A stretch of DNA of 64,000 bases from Streptomyces sp. DG2A-72. Its GTDB lineage: Bacteria > Actinomycetota > Actinomycetes > Streptomycetales > Streptomycetaceae. Each line of letters starts with the position of its first letter. Within the stretch, counting starts at the first letter, position 1. Where the stretch lies: the NCBI RefSeq assembly GCF_030499575.1, contig NZ_JASTLC010000001.1, forward strand, positions 5,418,001-5,482,000, written 5' to 3'. Under the pieces are notes generated by a model. It did no database searches, was not told the DNA's origin, and saw nothing but the letters and a program-made list of their open reading frames with translations. Both the position numbers and the translations under genes were made by a program. Below are positions 1 through 8,832 of this stretch, piece after piece.

Positions 1-1437
1 CAGCCCTTCTTCTCCGTCTTCAACATGGGCCTCACCCACGAGTCCACGCTCTGGCTGACACCGCCGACCGGCGTCCACGACCCGGACGACGTCCCGGTGC
101 CCGCGTACCTCCCCGACACGGAGCACGTCCGCGCCGACCGCGCCCACTACTACGACAACATCACGTCCGTCGACACCCAGGTGGGCCTGATGCTGTCCAT
201 GCTGTCAACGGCGGGCCTCGCCGATGACACGGTCGTCTTCTACTACTCCGACAACGGCGGCGTCCTGCCCCGCTCCAAGCGCTACGCCTACGACAGCGGT
301 CTGCGGACTGCCCTGATCGTCAAGTATCCCGAGAAATGGCAGCACTTGGCCCCGGCAGAGCCCGGCTCGGTCATCACCGCACCCGTCACCTCCCTCGACT
401 ACGCGCCGACCGTCCTCTCCCTCGCGGGCGTCGACGTCCCTGCCTACATGGAGGGCACGTCCCTCGCCGAGGGCGAGCGGCCGTCGTACGCCTTCGGGGG
501 CCGCGACCGTATGGACGAGCGCTACGACCTCGTGCGCACCGTCCGCGACGAGCGCTACCGCTACATCCGCAACTACGCCCCGCACCGCATCTACAACCAG
601 CACGGCGCGTTCGAGTTCCAGCAACGCGGCTATACGGACTGGGAGAAGGCACATCTGGCGGGCACGCTGACGGAGGTTCAGGAGCGCTGGTGGGGGGAGA
701 AGCCCGCCGAGGAGCTGTACGACCTGCACACCGACCCCGACGAGGTGCACAACCTCATCGACGACCCTGACCACCAGACCGTCCGGACCCGGCTGGCCGA
801 GGCGCTCGACGAGCACATCCTCGCCGTCCTGGACAACGGCTTCATTCCCGAGAGCTCGGCGGCCGAGGGATACGAGGAGTCCCGCGTGCCGGGCGCCTTC
901 CCGATCCGCCGGGTCAAGGAGCTCGCCGACCTCGCCATCCGGCGCGACCAGGCCAACATCGCACGATTCCTGGCCGAACTGGGCGACGAGAACGAGCTGA
1001 TCCGTTACTGGGCCGTACAGGGCCTGCTGATGCTCGACACGCCTGCGGCGGATGTCCTGAGGAGCAGTCCGGTGCCGGACGCACTGGAGAGGGTGCTGGC
1101 CGACGTCGCCGAGACGCCGCAGGTGAAGATCCCGGCCGCGGAACTCCTCGCCCGCCTCGACCGGCCGGGCAATGCGGTCCCGTATCTCCGCGACATCATC
1201 ACCACCGGCAAGGATCCCCGCGTCCAGCTCCAGGCGGTCACGGCCCTGACGTACCTTCCGCAGAAGTACGCGGCCGACGCCCTTCCCGCCCTCAAGGATG
1301 CGCTGAAGGTGGACAGTTGGGATCTGCGCGTCGCCGCCAAGTACCTGATCTACGTCCTCGACGGCGACTACGAACCGACCCCCTGGGTCCAGACCCAGAT
1401 CGTCCTCGCGGGCGGGATCCCCACCGAACAGGGGTAG
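1..1437 (+). CDS. Sulfatase (alkaline-phosphatase superfamily), C-terminal part, with HEAT-like tail
   Basis: The reading frame is open from base 1, so the N-terminus, including the formylglycine (C/S-x-P-x-R) site, lies outside the window. Visible sulfatase core features are the segment YYDNITSVDTQVGLML, the metal-site-like YYSDNGG and the YDSGLRTALIVKYPEKW stretch where this family contacts substrate. The family hydrolyses sulfate esters. The last 150 or so residues are alpha-helical units rich in ALDE/LLARLDRPG/LQAVTALTYL spacing, resembling HEAT repeats, which are seen in some actinobacterial sulfatases. A cytosolic or exported location cannot be judged without the N-terminus. No partner gene follows; downstream is a degenerate stretch. 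The substrate is unknown. Confidence 0.85.
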   Translation, partial: QPFFSVFNMGLTHESTLWLTPPTGVHDPDDVPVPAYLPDTEHVRADRAHYYDNITSVDTQVGLMLSMLSTAGLADDTVVFYYSDNGGVLPRSKRYAYDSGLRTALIVKYPEKWQHLAPAEPGSVITAPVTSLDYAPTVLSLAGVDVPAYMEGTSLAEGERPSYAFGGRDRMDERYDLVRTVRDERYRYIRNYAPHRIYNQHGAFEFQQRGYTDWEKAHLAGTLTEVQERWWGEKPAEELYDLHTDPDEVHNLIDDPDHQTVRTRLAEALDEHILAVLDNGFIPESSAAEGYEESRVPGAFPIRRVKELADLAIRRDQANIARFLAELGDENELIRYWAVQGLLMLDTPAADVLRSSPVPDALERVLADVAETPQVKIPAAELLARLDRPGNAVPYLRDIITTGKDPRVQLQAVTALTYLPQKYAADALPALKDALKVDSWDLRVAAKYLIYVLDGDYEPTPWVQTQIVLAGGIPTEQG

Positions 1438-1519
1438 CCCGTCACGGGTATCCCTTGGTGCCCCGCCCGCGACGTCCCGGCGGAGCGCGGCGCTGGGGAG
1501 CCGCCCGCTGGAGCAAGCC

Positions 1520-1620
1520 ACTGACGCAGCGGCCCGGCACCTGGGCTTGCCCCTGAGCGGAGCGCGCGTCGCCGTCCAGGGTTTCGGCGCCGTCGGCAGC
1601 GCGGCCGCCTGCTGTTCTTC
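1520..1620 (+). pseudogene. Glutamate/leucine dehydrogenase relic
   Basis: A short stretch reads AARHLGLPLSGARVAVQGFG followed by AVGSAAA. This is the start of the NAD-binding (GxGxxG-type) domain of ELFV dehydrogenases, with no start codon and no continuation on either side. It is seen only as a fragment in the 516-base gap after the sulfatase. The remainder of 1438-1953 shows no other recognisable coding sequence. Confidence 0.5.
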
Positions 1621-1953
1621 AACGACATGTTTGCTGATTCTTCGTGTTTCGCTCGGGTGAACTGGCCTGCCCGGTAGGGCTGTCGGCCATGGACGTGCTC
1701 AAGGTCCGCAGCGCAGCCTAGGTGTGGACGGCGCCCGGCGATCCGGCCGAATGAGTGAGGCGGACAACGCGCGATCCCCGCGATCCGGCTCGCTGCACAC
1801 GTGAATCCGCGCAAGGCATGGAGGGGAACAGGCAGGGAGCCCGCTTCGGGCCGTTGAGGCTCTGTGTGAGTGCGGGTGGGTGGCTGTGCGGTCGGCTCGG
1901 GCTGAGGCCGCCGCCAGGCCGGTGGTGCGGGCCGGTCTTCGTCGGGGCGGGGA

Positions 1954-2127
1954 ATGGCCGTGCGGGGGATGGTCGCGAGGGTCGTCGCGGTCGCGGTGGC
2001 GATCGCTGTGGCCGTGGCGAGGGTCGGGGGCTGCGGGGCGGCGATCGTGGTCGTCTGCGCGGTCTTCGTCGTGTCCTGGCCGCGGCCCGTCGCGAAGACG
2101 AAGGCGGAGGATCAGGAAGCGGCCTGA
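1954..2127 (+). CDS. Possible small two-helix membrane protein (57 aa)
   Basis: ATG at 1954 follows a GGGGCGGGGA stretch that could serve as ribosome binding site. The translation begins MAVRGMVARVVAVAVAIAVA, followed by a second hydrophobic run AAIVVVCAVFVVSW and a charged tail KTKAEDQEAA. The pattern suits two short membrane segments. No family is recognised. The strong GTC/GCG bias of this region could also produce such an open frame by chance, so it is only a candidate. Confidence 0.35.
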   Translation: MAVRGMVARVVAVAVAIAVAVARVGGCGAAIVVVCAVFVVSWPRPVAKTKAEDQEAA

Positions 2128-2276
2128 GCCGGCGAGCCGGAGGCGGAGAGGTAGACGAGCTGTTCGGTGAGCGTGCCAGGGGAGGAGTGGGCCGCGTGGA
2201 GGGCAAACACCGCCACGGAGGTCGGAACCCCGTCGGAGAGACGGCCCTCGAAGGAGCTCTCACTAGAGTGCGATCC

Positions 2277-2771
2277 ATGGAACCCCGTTGGCTCTCCCCC
2301 GAGGAGCAGCGCGCCTGGCGCGCCTACCGCGACCTCAGCCTGGTACTGGAGGACGCTCTCGACCAGCAACTGCGGCACAAGGCCGACCTCAGCCACCTGC
2401 ACTACTCGGTGATGGTGTTCCTCTCGGAGGCCCCCGAGCGACGGCTGCGCATGACAGACCTCGCCGAACAGCTGAAGATCGCCCGGACACGGCTCTCCTA
2501 CACCGTCAGCCGCATGGAGGAGCGCGGCTGGGTGCGCCGCGAGGACGCGCCGGGGGACGGACGGGCCCAGCTCGCCGTGCTGACGGACGAGGGGCTGACC
2601 GCCCTAGAGCAGGCCGCCCCCAGCCACGTCGCCACCGTCCGGGCTGCCGTCTTCGACCGGCTGACGCCCGAGCAGGTGCGCGCCTTCGGTGAAGCGTGCG
2701 AGATCATCCTCACCGGCCTCACGGACCCGGACCGTCCGCCCTTCCCCGTCGACCTCCCCTGGCGCCGCTGA
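2277..2771 (+). CDS. MarR-family transcriptional regulator
   Basis: 164 residues, the usual MarR length. The start at 2277 was chosen because the protein then begins MEPRWLSPEEQRAWRAYRDL, the standard first helix of actinobacterial MarR proteins; the open frame upstream of it (from 1755) is low-complexity Arg/Gly sequence. The winged helix spans about residues 55-105: MTDLAEQLKIARTRLSYTVS is the HTH, and REDAPGDGRAQLAVLTDEG is the wing with the DxRA motif. It dimerises through terminal helices and usually represses neighbours until a small ligand binds. The next gene downstream on the same strand is a solute-binding protein 182 bases away, with a perfect palindrome over its probable promoter, a plausible target. 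Confidence 0.9.
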   Translation: MEPRWLSPEEQRAWRAYRDLSLVLEDALDQQLRHKADLSHLHYSVMVFLSEAPERRLRMTDLAEQLKIARTRLSYTVSRMEERGWVRREDAPGDGRAQLAVLTDEGLTALEQAAPSHVATVRAAVFDRLTPEQVRAFGEACEIILTGLTDPDRPPFPVDLPWRR

Positions 2772-2854
2772 CCTCCCTCCAGAGGCAGCGGCGAGCCTGC
2801 GAAGTCCCGCACCCCCCTTCCTTGCCACTCTGCGTGATGATCCGAGCATCCACC

Positions 2855-2866
2855 GCAATATATTGC
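2855..2866. promoter_or_regulatory. Palindromic operator candidate overlapping a promoter
   Basis: GCAATATATTGC is a perfect 12-base palindrome. Its right half overlaps TTGCAG at 2863-2868, which is followed after exactly 17 bases by TAGGCT at 2886-2891, a usable -35/-10 pair for the solute-binding protein starting at 2954. TTGCAG is repeated at 2871-2876. An AT-rich palindrome in such GC-rich DNA is the type of site bound by MarR dimers, and a marR gene lies immediately upstream. The assignment to that regulator is inference. Confidence 0.6.
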
Positions 2867-2953
2867 AGATTTGCAGTATCGGTTCTAGGCTGAACGTGCA
2901 GGTGCTTGAACTATCAAGCTTCCCCTTCTTGCCCCACCACGAAGGAGCCGAGT

Positions 2954-4093
2954 GTGAAGTCCCCCCGCAAGGCATGGGCCGTCGCAACCGCCCTGGGCGT
3001 CCTGGCCGCGAGCGGTGCCACCATCGCCGCCGCCACCCCTTCCCCGAAGTCCGCCCCCAAGCACACGAGCGAAGAAGACCAGCTGCAGAAGCTGTACAAG
3101 GAGGCCGTAGCCGAGGGCGGCCGCCTGGTCGTCTACGCCGGCGGTGACAAGCCGGGCCAGGCGGACTACCTCAAGGACGCGTTCGTCAAGAAGTTCCCCA
3201 AGATGAAGGTCGACATCGTCGTCGACTTCAGCAAGAACCACGACGCCCGCGTCGACAACCAGATCGCCGAGCACCATGTGGTTGCCGACGTCGTCCACCT
3301 CCAGACCGTCGACGACTTCCCGCGCTGGAAGAAGGAAGGAGTGCTGCAGAAGTACAAGCCGGTCGGCTGGGACAAGATCTTCGACCAGATCAAGGACAAG
3401 GACGGCTACTACACCGGCCTGTTCTTCTTCGCCTTCTCCAACGTCACGGCCACCAAGCTCGGCGACGACGCGCCCGTCGAGGCCAAGGACTTCCTCAAGC
3501 CCGAGTTCAAGAACAAGCTCGTCTTCACCTACCCGAACGACGACGATGCCGTCCTCTACTACTTCAAACAGCTCACCGACAAGTACGGCTTCGACTATCT
3601 GAAGAAGCTGCTCGCCCAGAACCCGAAGTTCGTCCGCGGCACCCAGGACTCCGCCGACCTGGTCGGCTCCGGTGACTACGTGGCGAGCTTCGGCACAACC
3701 GGAGGCGTCCCGGGCGTCGCCGAGACCACCCTGCCGAAGAAGTCGCCGTGGGTCGCCTGGCCGCAGACCGGTGCCATCCTCAAGAACGCCCCACACAAGG
3801 CCGCCGCCGAGCTCTACCTGAGCTGGCTGCTGTCCAAGGATGCCCAGCAAAACTCCATCGGCACCTGGAGTGCCCGCACCGACGTCGCCGCGCCGGCGGG
3901 CCGCACGGGCATCTTCGACTACGAGAACATGAACCCGCTCGGTCTCGGCGAGTTCATGAGCAACCGCACCGCACTCGACCGCTACAAGGCCCGCATCAAC
4001 CTCTATGTCGGCGACGTCAAGGGCGTGAACCCCTCCGACCCGCAGGGCGTGCTCGGCCTGTACCCCGTCAACCAGGACGGCACCCAGGGCTGA
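2954..4093 (+). CDS. Extracellular solute-binding protein (orphan ABC-type)
   Basis: 379 residues from a GTG at 2954, preceded by GAAGGAG at 2941-2947, which decides this start over the earlier ATG. A Sec signal is visible: VKSPRKAWAVATALGVLAAS then an AxA-type cleavage region near AAATPS. It has no lipobox Cys, so it is probably released or wall-associated. The mature part resembles the iron/2-aminoethylphosphonate-type periplasmic binding fold: GRLVVYAGGDKPGQADYLKD (first beta strand), VVADVVHLQTVDDFPRW, YYTGLFFFAFSNVTATK and a late hinge helix KAAAELYLSWLLSKDAQQ. No permease or ATPase gene is adjacent, which is odd for this class. The ligand is not predictable from sequence; the ring-catabolism operon next door makes an aromatic acid conceivable. 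Confidence 0.8.
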   Translation: MKSPRKAWAVATALGVLAASGATIAAATPSPKSAPKHTSEEDQLQKLYKEAVAEGGRLVVYAGGDKPGQADYLKDAFVKKFPKMKVDIVVDFSKNHDARVDNQIAEHHVVADVVHLQTVDDFPRWKKEGVLQKYKPVGWDKIFDQIKDKDGYYTGLFFFAFSNVTATKLGDDAPVEAKDFLKPEFKNKLVFTYPNDDDAVLYYFKQLTDKYGFDYLKKLLAQNPKFVRGTQDSADLVGSGDYVASFGTTGGVPGVAETTLPKKSPWVAWPQTGAILKNAPHKAAAELYLSWLLSKDAQQNSIGTWSARTDVAAPAGRTGIFDYENMNPLGLGEFMSNRTALDRYKARINLYVGDVKGVNPSDPQGVLGLYPVNQDGTQG

Positions 4094-4171
4094 CGGCCCA
4101 TTTCCGCCCCCTCTGCTCCCCACATAGGGGTGGAATCCATGACCATCCCCACGGCCGCCTGGGCATGCCGT

Positions 4172-4465
4172 TCAGCCGCGGTGAGCTTGGTGTTCCTTGA
4201 TCGACTCGGTGCGTTTGACCGTCTTGCCGACGTCGTGACGCTTGGCCCGGTGCTTGTTCTTCGAGCCGGGAGGCCGTCCCGGGCCTGGTCGTGTGGGTTT
4301 CAGTGCGGCGTTCCCAGGGCCGGCAGACGTCCTCAGCGAGGGGCCGGGCGAGCCGGAGCTGGGTGTGGGCGGCGATGATGAGCCAGGCCCACAGCGGCGG
4401 TGTCGGCGTGGCGGATCTTCGGGGCGGTCCAGCCAAGCGTCTGCTTCATCAGCCGGACGTGTGAG
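4172..4465 (-). pseudogene. Transposase C-terminal relic (IS4/IS701-like)
   Basis: Three successive reading frames on the minus strand rebuild the C-terminus of a common streptomycete DDE transposase: RLMKQTLGWTAPKIRHADTA, then WAWLIIAAHTQLRLARPLAE followed by DVCRPWERR, then GRPPGSKNKHRAKRHDVGKT followed by VKRTESIKEHQAHRG and a stop at 4172. At least two frameshifts are needed and the catalytic N-terminal part is absent, so it is inactive. No terminal inverted repeats were found. It separates the solute-binding gene from the convergent catabolic operon. Confidence 0.75.
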
Positions 4466-4546
4466 GTCGGCCCGGGGCGCCCTGCCGCCCGCGCGCCGCC
4501 CCTGACGATGACGACCTTGCCCTCCAGCTTGTTTCCACCGCGCGGT

Positions 4547-5512
4547 CTACGGGCGCAGCCGGGGGCGTTTCCGGGCGCGAGGGACGGCCACCGGTTCGGC
4601 ACCGGGTACCACGGTGTTGGAGACGGTGCCGATGCCCTCGACGGTGAGGGTGACGGTGTCGCCGGGCTTGAGCGGTGGCGGGTCCTGGCGGCCCCGTACG
4701 CCCCAGAGTTCGGCGAGGCAGCCGCCGTTGCCGCAGGTGCCGGAGCCGAGTACGTCGCCGGGGCGGACCCAGGTGCCGCGGGAGGCGTAGGCGGTCATCT
4801 CCTCGAAGGTCCAGCTCATGTTGGACAGCAGGTCCTCGCCGACGACCTCGCCGTTGATCTCGGCGGTCAGCGCCAGGCGCAGGAAGCCGTCGCTGTCTCG
4901 GTAGGGCTCCAGCTCGTCCGCGGTGACGAGGTGGGGGCCGAGGGTGGTGGCGGTGTCCTTGCCCTTGCAGGGGCCGAGGCCGACCTGCATCTCGCGGGAC
5001 TGGAGGTCGCGGGCGGACCAGTCGTTGTAGAGGGTGTAGCCGATGATGTGGTCGCGGGCCTGCTCGGGGGTGAGGTCGCGGCCCTCGCGGCCGATGACCG
5101 CGGCGACTTCGAGCTCGAAGTCCAGCACCTGGCTGCCGGGCGGCACGGGAACGTCGTCGTGAGCGCCGATGACCGCGTAGGGGTTGGTGAAGTAGAAGGT
5201 GGGCGCGTCGTACCAGGCGTCCGGGGCGCCCGAGACTCCGTCGATGCTTCGCCGTACACCCTCGACGTGCTCCTCGAACGTGACGAAGTCGCGTACGGAC
5301 GGCGGTTGGAGCGGCGGCAGCAATCGCACCTGGGAGACGTGCGGCCCGCGCGGCACGTCCAGGCTTGCGTTGCCCGCCTCGCGCAGCGCCTCGGGACCGG
5401 TCTGGATCAGGTCGAGAAGCGTCCCCGCGCCGGGGCAGGGGTAGAGGGTGCCGTCGTCCTCGACGGTGGCGAGACGGCTGCGGCCGTGCTGTTCGTACGT
5501 GGCGAAACGCAT
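4547..5512 (-). CDS. Fumarylacetoacetate hydrolase family protein (last gene of ring-cleavage operon)
   Basis: 321 residues. FAH/HpcE-type fold: the acidic metal-binding motif appears around VLDFELEVAAVIGREGRDLT (E-x-E...), with YTLYNDWSARDLQSREMQ and the GPCKGKDTATTLGP loop characteristic of acylpyruvate and hydroxymuconate hydrolases. The final LGSGTCGNGGC and LKPGDTVTLTVEGIGTVSN strands complete the mixed beta-roll. Such enzymes cleave C-C bonds or decarboxylate 2-hydroxy-6-oxo dienoates with Mg2+. It lies 92 bases downstream of the extradiol dioxygenase gene on the same strand, consistent with acting on the ring-fission product. Exact reaction unknown. Confidence 0.88.
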   Translation of the reverse strand: MRFATYEQHGRSRLATVEDDGTLYPCPGAGTLLDLIQTGPEALREAGNASLDVPRGPHVSQVRLLPPLQPPSVRDFVTFEEHVEGVRRSIDGVSGAPDAWYDAPTFYFTNPYAVIGAHDDVPVPPGSQVLDFELEVAAVIGREGRDLTPEQARDHIIGYTLYNDWSARDLQSREMQVGLGPCKGKDTATTLGPHLVTADELEPYRDSDGFLRLALTAEINGEVVGEDLLSNMSWTFEEMTAYASRGTWVRPGDVLGSGTCGNGGCLAELWGVRGRQDPPPLKPGDTVTLTVEGIGTVSNTVVPGAEPVAVPRARKRPRLRP

Positions 5513-5604
5513 GGCATTCCTAGGGAGCTGGGTGGGTTGACACAGGCCGGGGGCCCGGCGGCATGGCAGGCGGGGGAGTGCGCCGAGCCCCCGGGGTCAA
5601 GGGG

Positions 5605-6543
5605 TCAGACCGGCGGAGCGACGAACACGCCGCGGTCGACGTCGTTGAGCATCTCCTTGGCGACCATCTCGTTCATCGGGTTGGACGTGCCCCACTGGTC
5701 GGCGTTCTCGGGCTTCGTCAGGTCGTAGATGTGCGGGTGCCAGGTGTCCTCGTCCAGCTTTTCGAGCTCGGTGGTGTACTCGACGGTGTTGCCGTGCGGG
5801 TCGAGGAAGTACGTGAAGGTGTTGTCGCCCGCCATGTGCCGCCCGGGGCCCCAGATCTTGCGGGCGCCGGAGCGCATCACGCGGCCGGAGCCGCGCATGT
5901 ACTCGTCGATGCCGCGCATCTCGAAGGAGAGATGCTGCAGGGAGGCGTGCGGACCGCTGGCGATGGCCATGGAGTGGTGCTGGCTGCTGATCCGCATGAA
6001 GTGCATGACCTCGCCCATGTGCGGCAAGGTCATCGTGTCGGACAGCCGGAAGTCGAGGTGCTGCTCGTACCAGGCGCGGGTGGCGTTGATGTCGGGGGAG
6101 TTCAGGACGACGTGCGAGAGACGGACCGGGATGGACTCCTTCTCCTCGATACGACGGTGCCGGCGCGCCTCGACGTCGGCCGAGACCTCGATGGTGCGGC
6201 CGTCGATGTCGAAGAAGCGGAAGCCGTAGCCGCCGCCGGGGGTGTCGACCTTGCCCGGCTGGGAGATCAACTGCACTCCCCCCGCGAGGAGTTGCTCGGC
6301 GAGCGTGTCCACGTCGGCGGGGCTCGCGGCACCGTAGGAGATGAGGTCGAGACGCTTCTCCTCGGCCTTGCGGAGCCGGACGATGTACTGCTCGGGGGAG
6401 CCCTCGGCGGCCAGGAAGGAGATGCCGGAGTCTTCGGCGACCTTGGTCAGGCCCCAGACGCCGGCGTAGAAGTCGAGCTGCTTGTCGTAGTCCGGCACGG
6501 CGAGGTCGACGTGCCGCAGGTGGGTGAGCAGACGGTTGGTCAT
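5605..6543 (-). CDS. Extradiol ring-cleavage dioxygenase (VOC superfamily)
   Basis: 312 residues in two vicinal-oxygen-chelate domains. Domain 1 begins LLTHLRHVDLAVPDYDKQLD. Domain 2 begins VRLSHVVLNSPDINATRAWY and carries the expected 2-His-1-carboxylate iron site at His144 (RLSH), His204 (SLQH) and Glu255 (NTVEY). Length and layout match catechol 2,3-dioxygenase/biphenyl-diol dioxygenases, which open a catechol ring next to the two hydroxyls using Fe(II) and O2. It is 10 bases downstream of the amidohydrolase gene and upstream of an FAH hydrolase, the usual meta-cleavage order. The aromatic substrate cannot be named. Confidence 0.9.
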   Translation of the reverse strand: MTNRLLTHLRHVDLAVPDYDKQLDFYAGVWGLTKVAEDSGISFLAAEGSPEQYIVRLRKAEEKRLDLISYGAASPADVDTLAEQLLAGGVQLISQPGKVDTPGGGYGFRFFDIDGRTIEVSADVEARRHRRIEEKESIPVRLSHVVLNSPDINATRAWYEQHLDFRLSDTMTLPHMGEVMHFMRISSQHHSMAIASGPHASLQHLSFEMRGIDEYMRGSGRVMRSGARKIWGPGRHMAGDNTFTYFLDPHGNTVEYTTELEKLDEDTWHPHIYDLTKPENADQWGTSNPMNEMVAKEMLNDVDRGVFVAPPV

Positions 6544-6553
6544 GTCGGGCTCC

Positions 6554-7582
6554 TCAGGTGAGACGCAGCAGCGCTGCAGCGTTACCGCCGCGTACGGCGT
6601 GGAAGTGGGGGGCGGGCAGGTCCGTGACGTTGCGCAGCGCGCCGAGCGGGTCGTCCGTGCCCATGTCGAAGGGGAAGTCGGAGCCGAGCAGTACCCGGTC
6701 GGGGCCGGCCACCCGGATCAGCTCGCGCAGAACGTCCGGGTCGTGGACAAGGGAGTCGAAGTACAGCTGCTTGAGGTAGCTGCTGGGCGGGTGCGCGCAG
6801 CCGCGGGTGTCGGTGCGGGCGCGCCAGGCGTGGTCGGAGCGGCCGATGTGGGTGGGCAGATAGCCGCCGCCGTGGGCGGCGACGATGCGCAACCCCGGGT
6901 GCCTGTCCAGGACTCCGGAGAAGATCAGATGGGACAGCGCGACGGCGTTCTCGGTCGGTTGGCCGACGGTGTTGGACAGGTACCACCGGTTGAGGCGCTC
7001 GTCGAGCGTGCAGCCGAAGGGGTGCAGGAAGAGGATCGCGCCGGTTTCCTCGGCCCGTGTCCACAACGGTTCGTACGCGGGGTCCGACAGTTCGCGTCCC
7101 GGCGCGTGGCTGGAGATCTCGACACCGCGCAGGCCCAGGCCGAGGGCATGTTCGAGGGCTTCGACGGCGAGGCCCGGGTGCTGGAGCGGGACGAGGCCGA
7201 GGCCGTGCAGCCGCTGCGGGGCCTGGGCGACGTGCGCGGCGGTGCCCTCGTTGGCCAGCTCCCACACCGTACGGGCCAGGTCCTCGTCGGCCCAGTAGTG
7301 GTAGTGCGAGGGAGAGGGCGAGACCAACTGGATGTCGACCCCGGAGGCGTCCATCGCGGCGAGCCGGGCCTTGACGTCGGTCAGCCTCGGGAAGCGGTCC
7401 CGGAACATCGGGCCGCTGACCGCGATGGCCTCGGGGCCGTTGCGGCGGGCGTCGAGATCGCGGGCCGCGGCCAGCCCGGGGTGTCCGTCGACGGCGTCCT
7501 CGACCTGAGGGAGCAGGACGTGCGCGTGGACGTCGATCGTGGGTGCGCCGTTCTGGGAACTCACGGGGTTCACGGAGTTCAC
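6554..7582 (-). CDS. Amidohydrolase family protein (ACMSD / resorcylate-decarboxylase type)
   Basis: 342 residues from a GTG at 7582 that overlaps the stop of the monooxygenase gene (GTGA); GAAGGAG sits 5 bases upstream. Metal-binding motif DVHAH at residues 17-21, later histidines in ILFLHPFG and IVAAHGGGYLP, and the catalytic Asp in VLLGSDFPFD, all standard for the PF04909 group. Members decarboxylate or hydrolyse aminocarboxymuconate semialdehyde, gamma-resorcylate and related acids. In this operon it would process either the aromatic acid before cleavage or the semialdehyde after it. Cytoplasmic; zinc or another divalent metal is likely. Confidence 0.88.
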   Translation of the reverse strand: MNSVNPVSSQNGAPTIDVHAHVLLPQVEDAVDGHPGLAAARDLDARRNGPEAIAVSGPMFRDRFPRLTDVKARLAAMDASGVDIQLVSPSPSHYHYWADEDLARTVWELANEGTAAHVAQAPQRLHGLGLVPLQHPGLAVEALEHALGLGLRGVEISSHAPGRELSDPAYEPLWTRAEETGAILFLHPFGCTLDERLNRWYLSNTVGQPTENAVALSHLIFSGVLDRHPGLRIVAAHGGGYLPTHIGRSDHAWRARTDTRGCAHPPSSYLKQLYFDSLVHDPDVLRELIRVAGPDRVLLGSDFPFDMGTDDPLGALRNVTDLPAPHFHAVRGGNAAALLRLT

Positions 7583-8718
7583 GGGGTCTCCTTCAGGACG
7601 GACATCGTGCGGCCCATCAGACCGGGTGCGTCGGCGTCACGGACGCCGTCCAACTGCCACTGACCGAGTTGCACGGATGCTTCGACCACCATGCGGACAC
7701 GGTCGATCCGGCGTTCGTAGAAGCCGGTCAGCAGGGCGTCGAGGGAACTCCAGTCCTGCTCCTCGCTCAGCATCTCGGCCAGTACCAAGGCGTCCTCCAG
7801 CGACATGGCCGCGCCCTGGGCGAGCGTGGGGGGACAGACGTGGGCCGCGTCACCGATCAGGACGACCCGGCCGCGGTGCCAGGAGCCCTCGACGAGCAGG
7901 CGGTCGAACCAGGTGTAGTTGACCTCGGCGGGGTCGGTGATGCTCGCGGCGATCTCCGGCCACGCGCCCCCGTAGGGCGCGGCCAGCCGCCGCATCTCGT
8001 CCGCGTACGAGGCCGGGTCGATGCAGGCGCGGTCGCGGTTGGCCTCGACGAGGTAGGCGTAGATGGTGTTCTCGCTGGTCGGGCAGTAGCCGGCGATGTA
8101 GCACGGTCCGCCGTAGGACAGCTGCATGCGCTCCACGCCCTCGGGGCGGGGCACGGGGACGCGCCAGATGGCCATGCCGGTCGGTTCGGGTTTGTCGCTG
8201 ATGCCGATCATCGCGCGCGTGCGGGAGCCGACGCCGTCGGCGGCGATGACCAGGTCGTAGCGGCCCTCGGTGCCGTCGCTGAACCGGGCGGTGACGCCGG
8301 ACGCGTCCTGGACCAGTTCCTCGGCGGAGGTGCCAAGGCGTACCGTCGCGCCGCTCTCGAGAACGGCCTCACACAGAATCTCCTGGAGCCGGGGCCGCTG
8401 CATGCCGAAGATCGGGGGCAGGTCGTCCCCACCGGTGCGAATGTCCTGCTGGACATGGAACACGGTCCCGTCGGGCGCGGCCAGGCCGACGGCGTCGACG
8501 GCGTAGCCGCTCTCCCGGACCTTGTCCCATACGCCCACTTCGCGCAGCACACGCAGCGCGTTGCCCTGGAGGGTGATCCCGGAACCGAGCACGTTCCAGT
8601 CGCGCTTGGCCTCGATCAGTTCCACGGCGATGCCCGCCCGCCGCAGCAGCACGGTCACGGCGTTGCCGGACGCGCCGCCGCCTATGACGAGGACGGTGCG
8701 GGGACGGGGGTCGTTCAT
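7579..8718 (-). CDS. FAD-dependent aromatic monooxygenase
   Basis: 379 residues, class A flavoprotein hydroxylase. The dinucleotide fold is at the N-terminus (TVLVIGGGASGNAVTVLLRR), the DG motif in YDLVIAADGVGSRTRAMIG and the GD motif in GRVVLIGDAAHVCPPTLAQG. No membrane segment. These enzymes hydroxylate a phenolic or carboxylated ring with NAD(P)H and O2; here it would supply the catechol cleaved by the extradiol enzyme two genes downstream. It is translationally coupled to the amidohydrolase by a 4-base overlap. A 114-base gap separates it from the cyclase gene upstream. Confidence 0.9.
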   Translation of the reverse strand: MNDPRPRTVLVIGGGASGNAVTVLLRRAGIAVELIEAKRDWNVLGSGITLQGNALRVLREVGVWDKVRESGYAVDAVGLAAPDGTVFHVQQDIRTGGDDLPPIFGMQRPRLQEILCEAVLESGATVRLGTSAEELVQDASGVTARFSDGTEGRYDLVIAADGVGSRTRAMIGISDKPEPTGMAIWRVPVPRPEGVERMQLSYGGPCYIAGYCPTSENTIYAYLVEANRDRACIDPASYADEMRRLAAPYGGAWPEIAASITDPAEVNYTWFDRLLVEGSWHRGRVVLIGDAAHVCPPTLAQGAAMSLEDALVLAEMLSEEQDWSSLDALLTGFYERRIDRVRMVVEASVQLGQWQLDGVRDADAPGLMGRTMSVLKETP

Positions 8719-8832
8719 GGGTTCTCCCTGAGATGGTGCCGCGCGACTTCGAACGGCAGAGGGGGTGTTGCGGGCCGGGCGGGCGAGGATGGCGTAGCCG
8801 TCCGGGCGCGGCCCGCCCGGCAGCCCAGGGCG

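Noticed and set aside
205..1521. Long open frame antisense to the sulfatase gene
   Set aside because: Val/Gly/Arg-rich composition and no domain; mirrors the codon bias of the real gene on the plus strand.
1755..2276. N-terminal extension of the MarR gene
   Set aside because: Low-complexity Arg/Gly sequence; the family start is at 2277.
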